64,000 nucleotides of DNA from Vitis vinifera (taxonomy: Eukaryota; Streptophyta; Magnoliopsida; Vitales; Vitaceae). The stretch covers positions 1,813,001-1,877,000 of the forward strand of contig NC_081815.1 of the NCBI RefSeq assembly GCF_030704535.1. The letters run 5' to 3'. Positions 36,725 through 48,625 of the stretch are shown here, piece after piece; positions within the stretch are counted from its first letter, which is position 1; each line of letters opens with the position of its first letter. Position numbers and translations under genes: made by a program. The notes below the pieces were generated by a model. That model did not search any database. It was not told where the DNA came from and was given only the letters and a program-made list of their open reading frames with translations.

Positions 36725-39700
36725 ATGGTTCGCAGTATCAAAAACCCTAAGAAGGCCAAAAGAAAGAACAAGGTTCAATCTTTTCTCTTATTTACATTTC
36801 TAATCTGAATTTTTATTTTGGAAGTTTTTTTTTTCGGGTTTTTTTTCCCTATAATTAGTTGAAAAAATGTTAGCTTTTAAAAGCAAGAGAAGTGTTTTCG
36901 AAATGCTATCCAATCTGTGTTTTTGCTAATTAGGGTTTTGAATCTTTTGATGCAATCGTTTTGGTATAGGGATCAAAGAAAGGCGAGGGTTCGTCTTCAG
37001 TGCCCTCCTTGCCAACCAAGGTATGGCAGCCTGGAGTGGACAAGTTGGAGGAAGGAGAAGAGCTTCAGTGTGACCCCTCTGCCTACAATTCTCTTCACGC
37101 CTTTCATGTTGGATGGCCTTGTTTGAGGTGTCACATGGACTACATTATTCCGTATTTAATTTGATTGTTTTTTTTTTTTTTTTTTCATAATTTAATTTCC
37201 TTTTCCCTTTACAGCTTTGATATTGTGCGCGATTCCTTGGGACTGGTGCGCTCTGAATTTCCCCACACTGCTTATTTTGTCGCAGGCACTCAGGTGAGGG
37301 AGTTTTTCGGTGGGGTTTGTAAAAAGAAAAAAAAACCTTAAAAGCATAATCTTCATTTTCATGGAAATTTTTCCTTCTGAAGAAGGCATAGAACAAAAAT
37401 TTGCCTCATGAATATGATGACGAATTGTCAAATTAGGATGGGCATTAAATGTGTGATTGGTGTTAACATAGGAGACTGAGTGACTAGGAGTATTGTTTAT
37501 GGTGTTCTTGATGTTATTTTGATAACCATTTGGTGTCTTGTGTTTTTTATCACATCATCATTACTCGAATCCTGTATTCAGTGAAATAAAACAACTCCAT
37601 AACTTCGGGTTTGCTGGTTTCCACCCTTTCTAGGAACTGTCTATTGTCATTAATGATCAGAATATCCATTAATCTCTTCTGGGTCAGAATTTTATTTTCT
37701 GTATATTGATATCATGGTTCTTGTTTTGCAGGCCGAGAAAGCATCTTGGAACTCCATTGGAATATTTAAACTATCTAACATTTCTGGGAAGAAACGTGAG
37801 CTGGTGCCTACCACCAAAAGTACCGGCGATGATTCTGATATGGATGGTGATGGCAGTGACAGTGATGAAGATAGTGAAAATGAGGAGGATGGAGGATCTG
37901 GGACACCAATTTTGCAGGTACCTTTTTGCTTTTCTAATTTTATCTGTATAGTTGCTAGCATAATCATTATTGTGATACACCTTTATCAGTTTTATCTTCT
38001 TCTCTACCTAATGTGTTTGCTATTGTTGTATGTGCCTACAGATGCGCAAAGTGGCCCATGAGGGATGTGTTAATCGCATTCGAGCCATGACGCAAAACCC
38101 CCACATATGTGCATCTTGGGCAGATACTGGTCATGTGCAGGTCAGACTCATATCAGTTGAATGAAAGGATTTTTCTTCATATTCATATTTGTTCTCTGAT
38201 ATTATTTTTTGTCCATGTTATTTAGAGGTTCTGGCACTAGAGTCTGTTAATATTGAGTTTAATATATGGCCTCTTTGTAGTTGTGTACTGCTAAAGACTT
38301 TCTAATATCACATTTCTAATATCCCATACCTCTACGTAGGTGTGGGACTTCAGCTCTCATCTGAATGCTTTAGCAGAATCTGAAACAGATGCTAACCAGG
38401 GATCTACTCCTGCTATTAATCAAGCTCCATTAGTTAAGTTTGGTGGGCACAAGGACGAAGGCTATGCTATTGACTGGAGCCCTGTTGTCCCTGGAAAGCT
38501 TGTAACTGGTACTATCATGTAGTATTTTTCACTTATTTATTGAGTTGAGTTCTTTCTGAAGTATCTGTAACTTTCCGTTATCAAAATAGACCAGTGTTTT
38601 GATAATGGTGTTTCTTTCCAAAGGGGACTGCAAGAACTGTATTTATTTATGGGAGCCTACATCAGATGCAACATGGAAAGTTGATACAAATCCATTTATT
38701 GGACATACTGCTAGCGTGGAAGATCTACAAGTATGTATCTAATTGGTGAAGCAATAGTTGTATCTGTTTGAATTTTGAGTATTTAGAGTCTGATCTTATG
38801 TTCCTATATGGGTGGCTTTCTTAAAATGTTTAATCTTCTAAGCAATTCTTCTCCCCCCCCAAAATATTTACCAATGCAGTGGAGCCCTACAGAAGTTCAT
38901 GTGTTTGCCTCTTGTTCTGTGGATGGGAATATTGCAATATGGGATACACGTCTAGGAAGGTCACCAGCAGCTTCCTTTAAAGCACATAATGCAGATGTCA
39001 ATGTTTTGTCATGGAACAGGTGCTTAAACCTTAATATTGCTCCTTGATTGCAGTACTTTTCTGTGCCTCATGCTATATGCAGTGACCTTACTTGGTCATT
39101 CCTGATTCCTATTAGGCTGGCTAGCTGTATGCTGGCCTCTGGAAGTGATGATGGGACATTTTCTATTCGTGATCTTAGGTTGCTCAAGGTATGCATTTTC
39201 TGAGAATATTTTAAAGTGAATATTAATATTCTGCTTTTGCAATGGATTTGACCTATCCCGGTAAATCTAAGCAAAGAATGGCCTTTTTTTATTATCACTT
39301 TGTTAATCTATAGTTGCCCTTTTGTGCAAGCCCAATTTCTATTTTTCACTCCCATGTACTTGAAATCCATGTTTGCTGCACAACAATATTTGGATTGATT
39401 ATAGGGATATTATTCTGGTGGAATTTTTGTTTTTTATATTGAGTCATGAAACACCTGGCTTCTGCTTATGTGTACCTGTTTTCTGATTACATATCCTTTA
39501 TCCTCCTAATGCTTGACTTCTCCCATCTTGATTTCTACTAAGCATCTACAATTTACATCAAAGGCTTATGTCTTTTCTTTTTGATCTTCAACACAAGGAA
39601 ACTTTCTAACAGTAACAGTGTGAGGAACTTTGTTAACACAGATATATTTAGGTAGATATGTATTTTAGGTACAAGTAGTGTTGGTAGTAATCTTTGTGAA

Positions 39701-40498
39701 ATCGCCCTCCTAATCTTTGTGAAATCGCCCTCCTCCCTGCCTCCTCCTCACCCCACTTCCCTTGTTTGAATTCTCTGAAAATAGAGTAGTAGTATTGTGT
39801 TAAGCATGTGATACAACAGATTATTTTACTAACAGTGGAGGATGAGTTGGAGGTCTCATTATGGGGATGAATCAGGCTTCTTTTCATTGATGATGTGATT
39901 CTGTTTTATGCTCTTTTTTGGGCAGGATGGAGATTCTGTGGTAGCACATTTTGAATATCATAAACACCCCATTACATCCATTGAATGGAGCCCACATGAA
40001 GCCTCCACATTGGCAGTTTCTTCATCCGACAATCAACTGACGTAAGGAAAATTTAACAGCCAAAATATGAAAGCCACACCCAGATAGACGTTTTATAGTT
40101 ATATTATATCTTTGTTTTTAGTTCAACCATTTTTTTTTTCAATTACCAGAATATGGGACCTCTCTTTAGAAAAAGATGAGGAAGAGGAGGCTGAGTTCAG
40201 AGCCCAGACAAAGGAGCAAGTAAATGCCCCCGAAGATTTACCACCACAACTTCTCTTTGTTCATCAGGTTATTTCCTCTCAAATTCTCTTGTTCTTGGAA
40301 CACCAAACCCTAACAATTAGTTTTCATTCATTTCTTCCATACACTCATATTTGGTACCATAAACAGGGACAAAAAGACTTGAAAGAACTCCACTGGCATT
40401 CTCAGATCCCGGGAATGATCATATCCACTGCAGCAGATGGCTTCAATGTCCTGATGCCTTCAAACATCCAAAATGTCCTCCCCTCAGGTAATGCTTGA
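36725..40498 (+). CDS. GRWD1-type glutamate-rich WD40 protein, ribosome-biogenesis chaperone (Rrb1 family)
   Basis: Twelve exons: 36725-36772, 36970-37127, 37215-37293, 37732-37917, 38042-38140, 38340-38508, 38624-38730, 38880-39019, 39116-39188, 39926-40041, 40150-40267, 40367-40498. They give 474 aa with all phases kept. A basic start (MVRSIKNPKKAKRKNKGSKK) precedes a CAF1C/H4-binding-type N-domain (YNSLHAFHVGWPCLSFDIVR). An acidic loop follows (DDSDMDGDGSDSDEDSENEED), then about five WD repeats (GHKDEGYAIDWSP, GHTASVEDLQWSP, IAIWDTRLGR, HADVNVLSWNRLAS-like, KHPITSIEWSP, LTIWDLSLEKDEEEE). The C-terminus (QKDLKELHWHSQIPGMIIST) is typical. Yeast Rrb1 and human GRWD1 chaperone ribosomal protein uL3 in the nucleolus, and GRWD1 also binds histones. 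The Arabidopsis homologue appears to be At2g19540. Confidence 0.94.
39688..39733. repeat. 23-base perfect tandem duplication in an intron
   Basis: TAATCTTTGTGAAATCGCCC plus TCC occurs at 39688-39710 and again directly after at 39711-39733 with no mismatch, within intron 9 of the GRWD1-like gene. Perfect identity implies a recent event. Confidence 0.9.
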
Positions 40499-42145
40499 TC
40501 GGTGGTCGTCTCCAGCAGAATACCTCTTGCACTGGACACACATCCCACATATGTATTCTTGAGTGGCATCAGCAGGTACTGATTTGATGCCTACACCCTG
40601 AAGCTATTTTGAATCACAGGGAACTAACCCTGTTGCCCCATAAAGTTATACATGATCACAAGTTGCATCAATTTTGTATTTTTTACCCCCCTTGATATAT
40701 TTTCAGTTTTGAGTTGTATGAGTTGGTTAACTTGTGTGAATGTGTGATGAAATTTTGAAGAACTCTTGGGTGGCATCAAATGGTTTCGTATTCTGCTTTT
40801 TCTCAAGGGAAATAATTTTATTTATGATATTGGAATCTTGGATTAGTCTCCTCCAAAGGAAGAACAGAGTAAACGGAGTCTGAATAAGATTCCACTTAGA
40901 AAAAGTTGGGTAGAGTTGGTGAAAGGTGGGTGGTGTATGACCACTAAGACAAGTCTACAGTGGAATATACTCAAAAGTGACACCCAAAGATACTTGGAAT
41001 CTACTCTACTTTTTTTCCAACCATAATTAATAGACGACTCATCCAACGACATTAGGTAATCTAAATCTAAATATGTGCCAAACTAGGGGTTGGATGGATG
41101 GGAGCAACGTGCCGACATTTTCTCGCTACCACGGGAATTCCATGCCTCTTAATTTTCTACTCCTCTCGAGGATGCGTGTATCTAGACATTCGGCGCATGT
41201 CACTGAAAATGACGGTACAATTTCAGTAGGTTAAAGGCTGTCCCTCACGTGGCCCGGGCTGTGGGTGCGGTAAGCCACCAAAATCTCAAGGTATTTTATA
41301 AAATTTAACTTTGATAAAATAAAAGTTATAAGTTAAAAAATAATTAATTTCATGGAATTTTAATTCGAGAATAATTAATCAAATTTAATATTATTTTTAA
41401 AATACTAGTTATATTATTATTATTTTTTATAATTAAGAAATTTTCATGACAGAATTCAAACTCAAGACCTAGATCATATGTTATTTATTAAGATCATATT
41501 TTCATTATAAAATATCACCTCTGGAATCTATTTAAATATATTTTTTGTTTTTATTTTTATTAAACTTTTTTACAGAACATTTCTTTATGTAATTATTTTT
41601 ATTTTATAAATCTTTAAATAAAATAAAATTAAAAAAAGAAAAAGAAAAAAGAAAGAAGAAGAAGAAAGAGGTAAGAAAGAAAGAAGTGAAGATATATTCC
41701 TAAACATGTTCTAATAATAGAAAGGGTTAAATGTGTGTCGTAGGCATACGACAATTCTGGTACAACCTACCTTGAAAGCATCAAATGTCTGTGCATCCAT
41801 AAATCGTCTTATCACATTCCTTTTTTTAAAAGAAAATTCTGAGAATTTACGGAAAAATTCTGAGTAACTATGTAAAGCGATGTTACTTTAAACGTACACG
41901 TGGCGCATTATGATTGGTTTTTCTCTTAGTATACCTACCACTACGTTCTACTAAATGGGACACGTCAGAGAAAACGGAGAATCTTTGTATACAGAGAACG
42001 GAGAATCTTGGTAGTCCATTCGAAAATTTCTCTCCTTGCCCAGAAAATCATTTCACCAACCCCATTTTCCATGCAATAAAAAGGGCGAAATCTTCATCTT
42101 TCTCTTATTTCTTTTGATTCATCGCATTCCTCTGCTTTTCTGGAT
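40499..42145. other. Intergenic region and promoter of the P-protein gene
   Basis: GRWD1 3' UTR comes first, then an AT-rich part (about 41290-41700) with an A/G-rich tract at about 41635-41690, then the P-protein promoter. No gene was recognised. Confidence 0.6.
41897..41902. promoter_or_regulatory. G-box (CACGTG) in the P-protein promoter
   Basis: A palindromic CACGTG within TACACGTGGCGC lies 244 bases before the start codon. G-boxes bind bZIP and bHLH factors (GBF, HY5, PIF) and are common in light-regulated leaf genes, as expected for a photorespiratory enzyme. Binding is inferred, not shown. Confidence 0.5.
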
Positions 42146-45100
42146 ATGGAACGAGCTCGGCGGCTCGCGAACAGGGCGATCCTCAGGCGGGTCGTGGCCG
42201 AGTCGAAGCGGCATCTCCACATCTCATCTTCTTCCCCTGCATTGGTAGACTCTTCTTCGAGTTTCAGGTCTGTCTCTTCTATGTCTCTGTTGAGATCCCA
42301 TTTGATATTGGGATCGAATGTGAGAAATGCAACTGGGTCTGGTGTCGGGTCGCAGCTCAGATCGATATCGGTTGAGTCGCTGAGGCCCAGTGACACCTTC
42401 CCTCGTCGTCATAACTCTGCAACCCCACAGGAAGAATCCAGTATGGCTGAAACTTGTGGGTTTTCGAGTCTTGATGCTCTTATTGATGCCACTGTCCCCA
42501 AATCGATCCGGATTGGGTCAATGAAATTTTCGAAGTTGGATGAGGGGCTCACGGAGAGCCAGATGATTGAGCACATGAACCAATTGGCAGCAAAGAATAA
42601 GGTCTACAAGTCTTTTATAGGGATGGGTTATTATGGAACTCTTGTGCCTCATGTGATCTTGAGGAACATTATGGAAAACCCGGGTTGGTATACTCAGTAC
42701 ACGCCTTATCAAGCTGAGATATCGCAAGGGAGGCTTGAGTCTTTGCTCAATTATCAGACCATGGTTTCAGATCTTACTGGGTTACCCATGTCTAATGCTT
42801 CTTTACTTGATGAGGGGACAGCGGCAGCTGAGGCAATGGCCATGTGTAATAACATCCAGAAAGGGATGAAGAAGACATTTCTTATTGCCAACAACTGCCA
42901 TCCTCAGACAATTGATGTTTGCAAGACTAGAGCTGATGGGTTTGGTCTTAAAGTAGTTACTTTGGATCTTAAAGATTTTGATTATAAATCTGGTGATGTT
43001 TGTGGGGTTCTGGTTCAGTATCCAGGTACTGAGGGTGAGGTTTTGGATTATGGGGAATTCATAAAGAAGGCACATGCTAATGGGGTTAAGGTTGTGATGG
43101 CATCGGATCTTTTAGCATTGACAATTTTAAAGCCTCCAGGTGAATTGGGGGCAGATATTGTTGTAGGCTCAGCTCAGAGGTTTGGTGTTCCAATGGGGTA
43201 TGGGGGCCCTCATGCAGCATTCTTGGCTACTTCCCAAGAGTACAAAAGGATGATGCCAGGAAGAATTATTGGCGTCAGCGTTGATTCGAGTGGAAAGCCT
43301 GCTCTGCGAATGGCAATGCAGACAAGGGAGCAACATATCCGAAGGGACAAAGCCACCAGCAATATCTGCACTGCTCAGGTTTGTTATGTTGCTTCCTTAA
43401 TTTCTTTATATCAGGTTCATAGGTCAAATTTAATTGCCTAGTTCATCCTTAATGATCTAGCTAAAGACGTTACTTCTCATCTAACAAATCTTGTGACTTA
43501 TTTTCAGATTCTTTGTTTTCCTTGTAAAGAAATGGAATTTCAGAGTTAGCTTTTGTGGTATGCTTTTGTTTGAAGAACTGCCTTTTGTTGATTTGTAGGC
43601 ATTGCTTGCAAACATGTCTGCTATGTATGCGGTTTATCATGGACCAGAAGGCCTTAAGACAATTGCACAAAGGGTCCATGGTCTAGCAGCAACTTTTGCT
43701 TATGGTTTGAAGAAGCTTGGCACAGTGGATCCTCAGGGAATTCCCTTCTTTGACACTGTGAAGATCAAGTGTTCTGATTCAAGGGCGATTGCTGATGCTG
43801 CTTACAAGAAGGAAATGAATTTGCGGATTTTGGACTCAAATACTGTGAGTCTGTTGTAGTGATTGATTTTGTTTGGTAAATTATTATTCTTCTATATGTC
43901 AAATATGATTCGAATTTGGACCTGTCAGATAACTGTTTCTTTTGATGAGACAACAACATTAGAGGATGTGGACAAGCTTTTCAAAGTGTTCTCTTGTGGC
44001 AAGCCAGTGAGAATCAATATCCCTCCCTTTCTGAAAATGTTTGAGATTCTTTACATTGTATGCCAGTTCAATTTTGTAACTGTTTTTATTGCCATTTTTT
44101 AGGTGACCTTCACCGCTGCATCTCTTGCACCAGAGGTTGATACCATGATCCCACCTGGGCTTGTAAGAGAAAGTTCATATTTGACTCATCCAATCTTCAA
44201 CTCGTAAAGGCCCGTCCCTTTCAATTCAAAGCATTGGTGGTTTTTCACTTACTGTTACCCTGACATATTTTCTTGTATTAGGTACCACACGGAGCATGAG
44301 CTACTCAGATACATTCATAGATTGCAAGCGAAGGATCTCTCTTTATGCCACAGTATGATTCCTCTGGGATCTTGTACTATGAAATTGAATGCAACAACTG
44401 AGATGATGCCAGTGACTTGGCCTAGCTTTGCTAACATCCACCCTTTTGCTCCTATTGACCAAGCCCAGGGGTATCAGGTAACTTAAATTTCTTGAAATTC
44501 TGATTCTATATCCACATATAAGAGTAATCCAAGGTCAGACTTCACCCATTCACTCATAAATTTTCATTTTCTTAGGAGATGTTCAATGATTTGGGTGAAC
44601 TATTGTGTACCATCACTGGATTCGACTCGTTCTCTCTGCAACCTAATGCTGGTGCTGCAGGGGAGTATGCTGGGCTAATGGTTATCCGTGCTTACCATCT
44701 GGTAGACTGATTCTTTTCATATTTGTAAATAATTTTATCTTCTGATATGACTACTTCCCCATTTCCCTCTCCTTACAATGCTTTCTGTTATTATTATTAT
44801 TTTTTGTCATAATTTTTATTCTCAACCTGATGGCATCGGTCTACCTTTTTGAACAAAAAACTGCAGGCTAGAGGAGATCATCACCGCAACGTGTGCATTA
44901 TACCTGTCTCTGCACACGGGACCAACCCTGCCAGTGCAGCAATGTGTGGAATGAAAATTGTTGCTGTTGGAACTGATGCCAAAGGCAACATCAACATCAA
45001 GGAGTTAAGAAAGGCAGCTGAAGCAAATAGGGACAATCTATCTGCTCTTATGGTATGGATATCTTGAATGCTTAATTGCTAGTGGTGATTTCATTTGATT

Positions 45101-48027
45101 AGAAAAGGGAGAAATAACAAGAAACTCACTATGGCAGATCAGTTAAATGTATAATTATTGAAAAATTCTGACTCCATGGCCAGGTCACTTATCCTTCGAC
45201 CCACGGTGTCTACGAGGAAGGTATTGATGAGATATGCAAGATAATTCATGAGAATGGGGGTCAAGTTTACATGGATGGAGCTAACATGAATGCACAGGTT
45301 TATTTTTCCTCCTCAGAGTTATTTCATGTTATATGCTGCAATTAACAATGAAGTCTAATGGGTGGGGCTAATAGGTCAACATAGATTACTTCTAATATAT
45401 CTTTGTGCTTTTACCTATCAAAAAAAAAAAATAGGTCAACATAGATTACTTCTGCTTTCAGTTATTGTTTTTCTATTGTCACAAAGTTCCACGTTCTTAT
45501 CAGTAAATCTTCTCTAAAAATAGATTTTAAATTCTGTTCCTTGCTTCACTGAAATTTAAGCATTATACAGAGTATCAATTTCTGCTGTGTATCACCATAT
45601 TTTTGCTCATTTTTCCTGTAACTTTATTTTTAACACTGACATTATTTGTTGTCATTACAGGTTGGTTTGACAAGCCCAGGTTGGATTGGAGCAGATGTCT
45701 GCCATCTTAATCTTCATAAGACATTTTGCATTCCCCATGGTGGAGGTGGTCCAGGCATGGGTCCCATTGGTGTGAAGAAACACTTGGCACCATTTCTACC
45801 AGCACATCCTGTGGTAATACAAACTTTTCATATAAACCAAACTCTGCTCATTTGGGATGAATTTGTATCAAATGCTTCTCCCACATATGCACTAAACTCA
45901 CCTTCAGAGAAATGGACTCTAAATTGATTTTGATGGTTTAAACTTCAAACTTGAAATTTTTAATGATGATTCTATCTCCTCTTTATCTGATATTGCATGC
46001 ATCCCTTGCATATATAAGCATCTGGATACTGCTTATTTTGTTTTGGTAAAGTTGCTGCCTCCATGGTTTCATCAGATGTTCACTCTGCATTTGATTGTAA
46101 ACTGTATATATGGCATTCTATTCCAAACACCAGAGGTAAATATTCCAATCCCATTCTTCTACAAAGTCCGGGTTTAGATGGATGGGTGGGAATTACCACT
46201 AGGACATTCTTTTCTTCTTGAGTATCATTTGATGCCCTGGGCTATAATTGCATTGGATTGTTGGCTATGTGCCTTAAATCACCTGTCATAGACCTGTTAC
46301 TTGCTAATTGTTTTTCCTCTTCCTCTTTTTGTTCTTGATGAAGTGCAGGTCAGTATTTTTTTTTTTTTTTGTTGTTGGATTTGTCATTTTCAACCTATTA
46401 AACAGGGAAAAGACAAATATTTTTGGGATATTAGGAATAATCTCACTGCAAAAATGTAATTGCTTCTTCGTTTGTCACTCCTTAATGCAGGCAAACATGA
46501 TAGATAAATTTTTCTTTTGTACATTAGTAAATTCTCTCAGCAACCTTTCAAGATTGTATCTGTCAAGGAGCTAGTATATCTGATCCTTTTGTTGAATATG
46601 TGCTTAGCCCACAGACTAAATTATTCTAATTTCTCTACTTCTTAAAGGTTCCCACAGGGGGCATACCATCATCAGAAAATGCTCAGCCACTGGGTACTAT
46701 CTCTGCTGCACCTTGGGGCTCTGCACTTATTTTGCCGATTTCATACACCTACATTGCCATGATGGGGTCTAAGGGACTCACTGAAGCCTCAAAGATTGCG
46801 ATCCTGAAAGCAAACTACATGGCCAAACGCTTGGAGGTCCACAAATCATTCTTGATCATCCTTTTGCTAATTATTTGGACCGCACGTTCAAATTTTGAAC
46901 AGGGATTTGTTCAAGATCTAGGATCACCTTCTAAAATTTTCATTTTCAAAAATATAGCATTTATGGAAAATTATACATACTGGACAGTTTTTATGGACAG
47001 ACTATTTACTAGGCGACAAAAATTCCCACATGAAAATAAGTTTGCAAGGATTTTCTTCTTCACGGAGTGGGAGAATAAGATTGCTTTTGTCTGACTATAT
47101 ATACTGTGGGTGTTACAGGACCATTACCCAATCCTTTTCCGTGGCATCAATGGCACGGTTGCCCATGAATTCATAATTGATTTAAGGGGCTTCAAGGTAC
47201 TTCATGCCACACTTTTCTTATATTGCTTGCTGTAGGCAAAAAATCAGGCTAACGGAGGATGATTACTATTGCAGAATACTGCTGGAATAGAGCCTGAAGA
47301 TGTTGCTAAACGTCTCATGGATTATGGGTTCCATGGGCCAACAATGTCCTGGCCAGTACCAGGAACACTCATGATTGAACCCACTGAAAGTGAAAGCAAG
47401 GTTTAAATAATAACCTTCTCTTTATTTCTCGTTCTTTTTGTCAGTTTAAAGTAAATGGATTGTTTGAACTTCTTTTTGCAGGCAGAGTTAGACAGATTTT
47501 GTGATGCCCTGATATCCATCAGAGAGGAAATTGCTCAGATTGAGAAAGGGAAAGCTGATCCTAACAACAATGTTCTCAAGGTAAAAGAGATGAAATTGTT
47601 TGTTAACCGCTTCACAGGTTCCACAACGTCTTCAATTCTCGGACGGCTTCCAGATATCTAACTGAGAATTGTGTGTGCAGGGTGCTCCACATCCACAATC
47701 ACTCCTGATGCAGGATGCATGGACAAAACCATATTCACGGGAATATGCAGCCTTTCCAGCTTCCTGGCTCCGAGCAGCCAAGTTCTGGCCTTCAACTGGT
47801 ATGCACACTTCTGCAAATGGTTCCAGTTCTAATATGCTAATTCCCCACAGCTTGTCCATATCTCTGAAATGAGTGCTGGTATATGTTGATGATAGTGACT
47901 TTACTTTTAAATTTTGTTTTATCAACCAGGACGTGTGGACAATGTGTATGGTGACCGCAACCTCACTTGTACCCTTCTTTCACCATCCCAGGCAGCGGAA
48001 GAACAGAAGGCGGCAGCTACAGCATAG
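42146..48027 (+). CDS. GLDP: Glycine decarboxylase P-protein (glycine dehydrogenase, decarboxylating), mitochondrial
   Basis: Fifteen exons: 42146-43378, 43599-43844, 43929-44006, 44103-44203, 44282-44477, 44576-44701, 44867-45052, 45184-45297, 45661-45813, 46648-46836, 47119-47196, 47275-47400, 47482-47580, 47681-47798, 47930-48027. They encode 1046 aa, the usual plant length, with every phase kept. The Arg/Ser-rich N-terminus ([20 protein letters not shown]) is a mitochondrial presequence. P-protein blocks include [36 protein letters not shown] and [16 protein letters not shown]. The PLP lysine is about K780 in [18 protein letters not shown]. The enzyme decarboxylates glycine and passes the aminomethyl group to H-protein lipoamide in the glycine cleavage system, the CO2-releasing step of photorespiration and a source of one-carbon units. 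The copy looks fully intact. Intron 8 contains a micro LINE insertion. Confidence 0.97.
45371..45453 (+). mobile_element. Ultra-short LINE insertion: 37 bases with a perfect 23-base target-site duplication
   Basis: The target copies at 45371-45393 and 45431-45453 are identical over 23 bases (beginning ATAGGTCAACATAG). Between them lie 37 bases: AATATATCTTTGTGC, then TTTTACCTATC and an A run. The insert resembles the last bases of the LINE at 51-54 kb (GAATATACTTTACTTATC-A(n)). It is therefore a copy truncated to little more than its tail. It lies in intron 8 of the P-protein gene, sense to it. The identical duplication suggests a fairly recent insertion. Confidence 0.92.
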
Positions 48028-48625
48028 GCCTTTGACTTTCCCCATTTATATGGCATTTTTCTCATAAACAGGGAGTGATCTCCTATCAAATTGTACATGT
48101 AACATTCCAGAGGGGCTGCTTCAGTAACACATCTTTTACTGATGGCAGCTCCATCATCATCGTTCAGCTTTCATTTTTCTCCTCACTGCTTATCCATTGA
48201 AACTGTGTCATCACAAAGTTATGAACAGGGAAAAAAAAAAAAAAAAGGGGAAAAAAAAGAAAAAAGAAAAAAAAAAGAACATAGATTTTATTTTTGATCT
48301 TGAAAGGCTTATTGCATAAGGTGAAATTGAGATGGAGCAAAATTAACTGGTTATACTCATTGCAGCGTACAACTGTAAGGGTTCTGAATGATAATATAGC
48401 AGTTAAAGAAGATTACATAAAACTCTCTTTAGTGTTCTGATGATTAAGCTAGTGCAAGGATAGCAGCATTTTGGCCATTTTTTTCCTTGTCTGCTAAGAA
48501 ATTGGGCATTTTGTTTTTGGCCTGCTCCTTCTCTGTTTTTTTTTTCCTAAGGATTTGTCAACTAACTTTGCTGATTGCAGTTACACTCACACATCGTCAA
48601 TCATAAAAACATCTTCTCTCCAGCT
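48028..48625. other. Intergenic region between convergent P-protein and THP1 genes
   Basis: About 600 bases hold both 3' UTRs. A purine-only tract (A runs broken by G) lies at about 48230-48280. No gene was seen. Confidence 0.65.
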
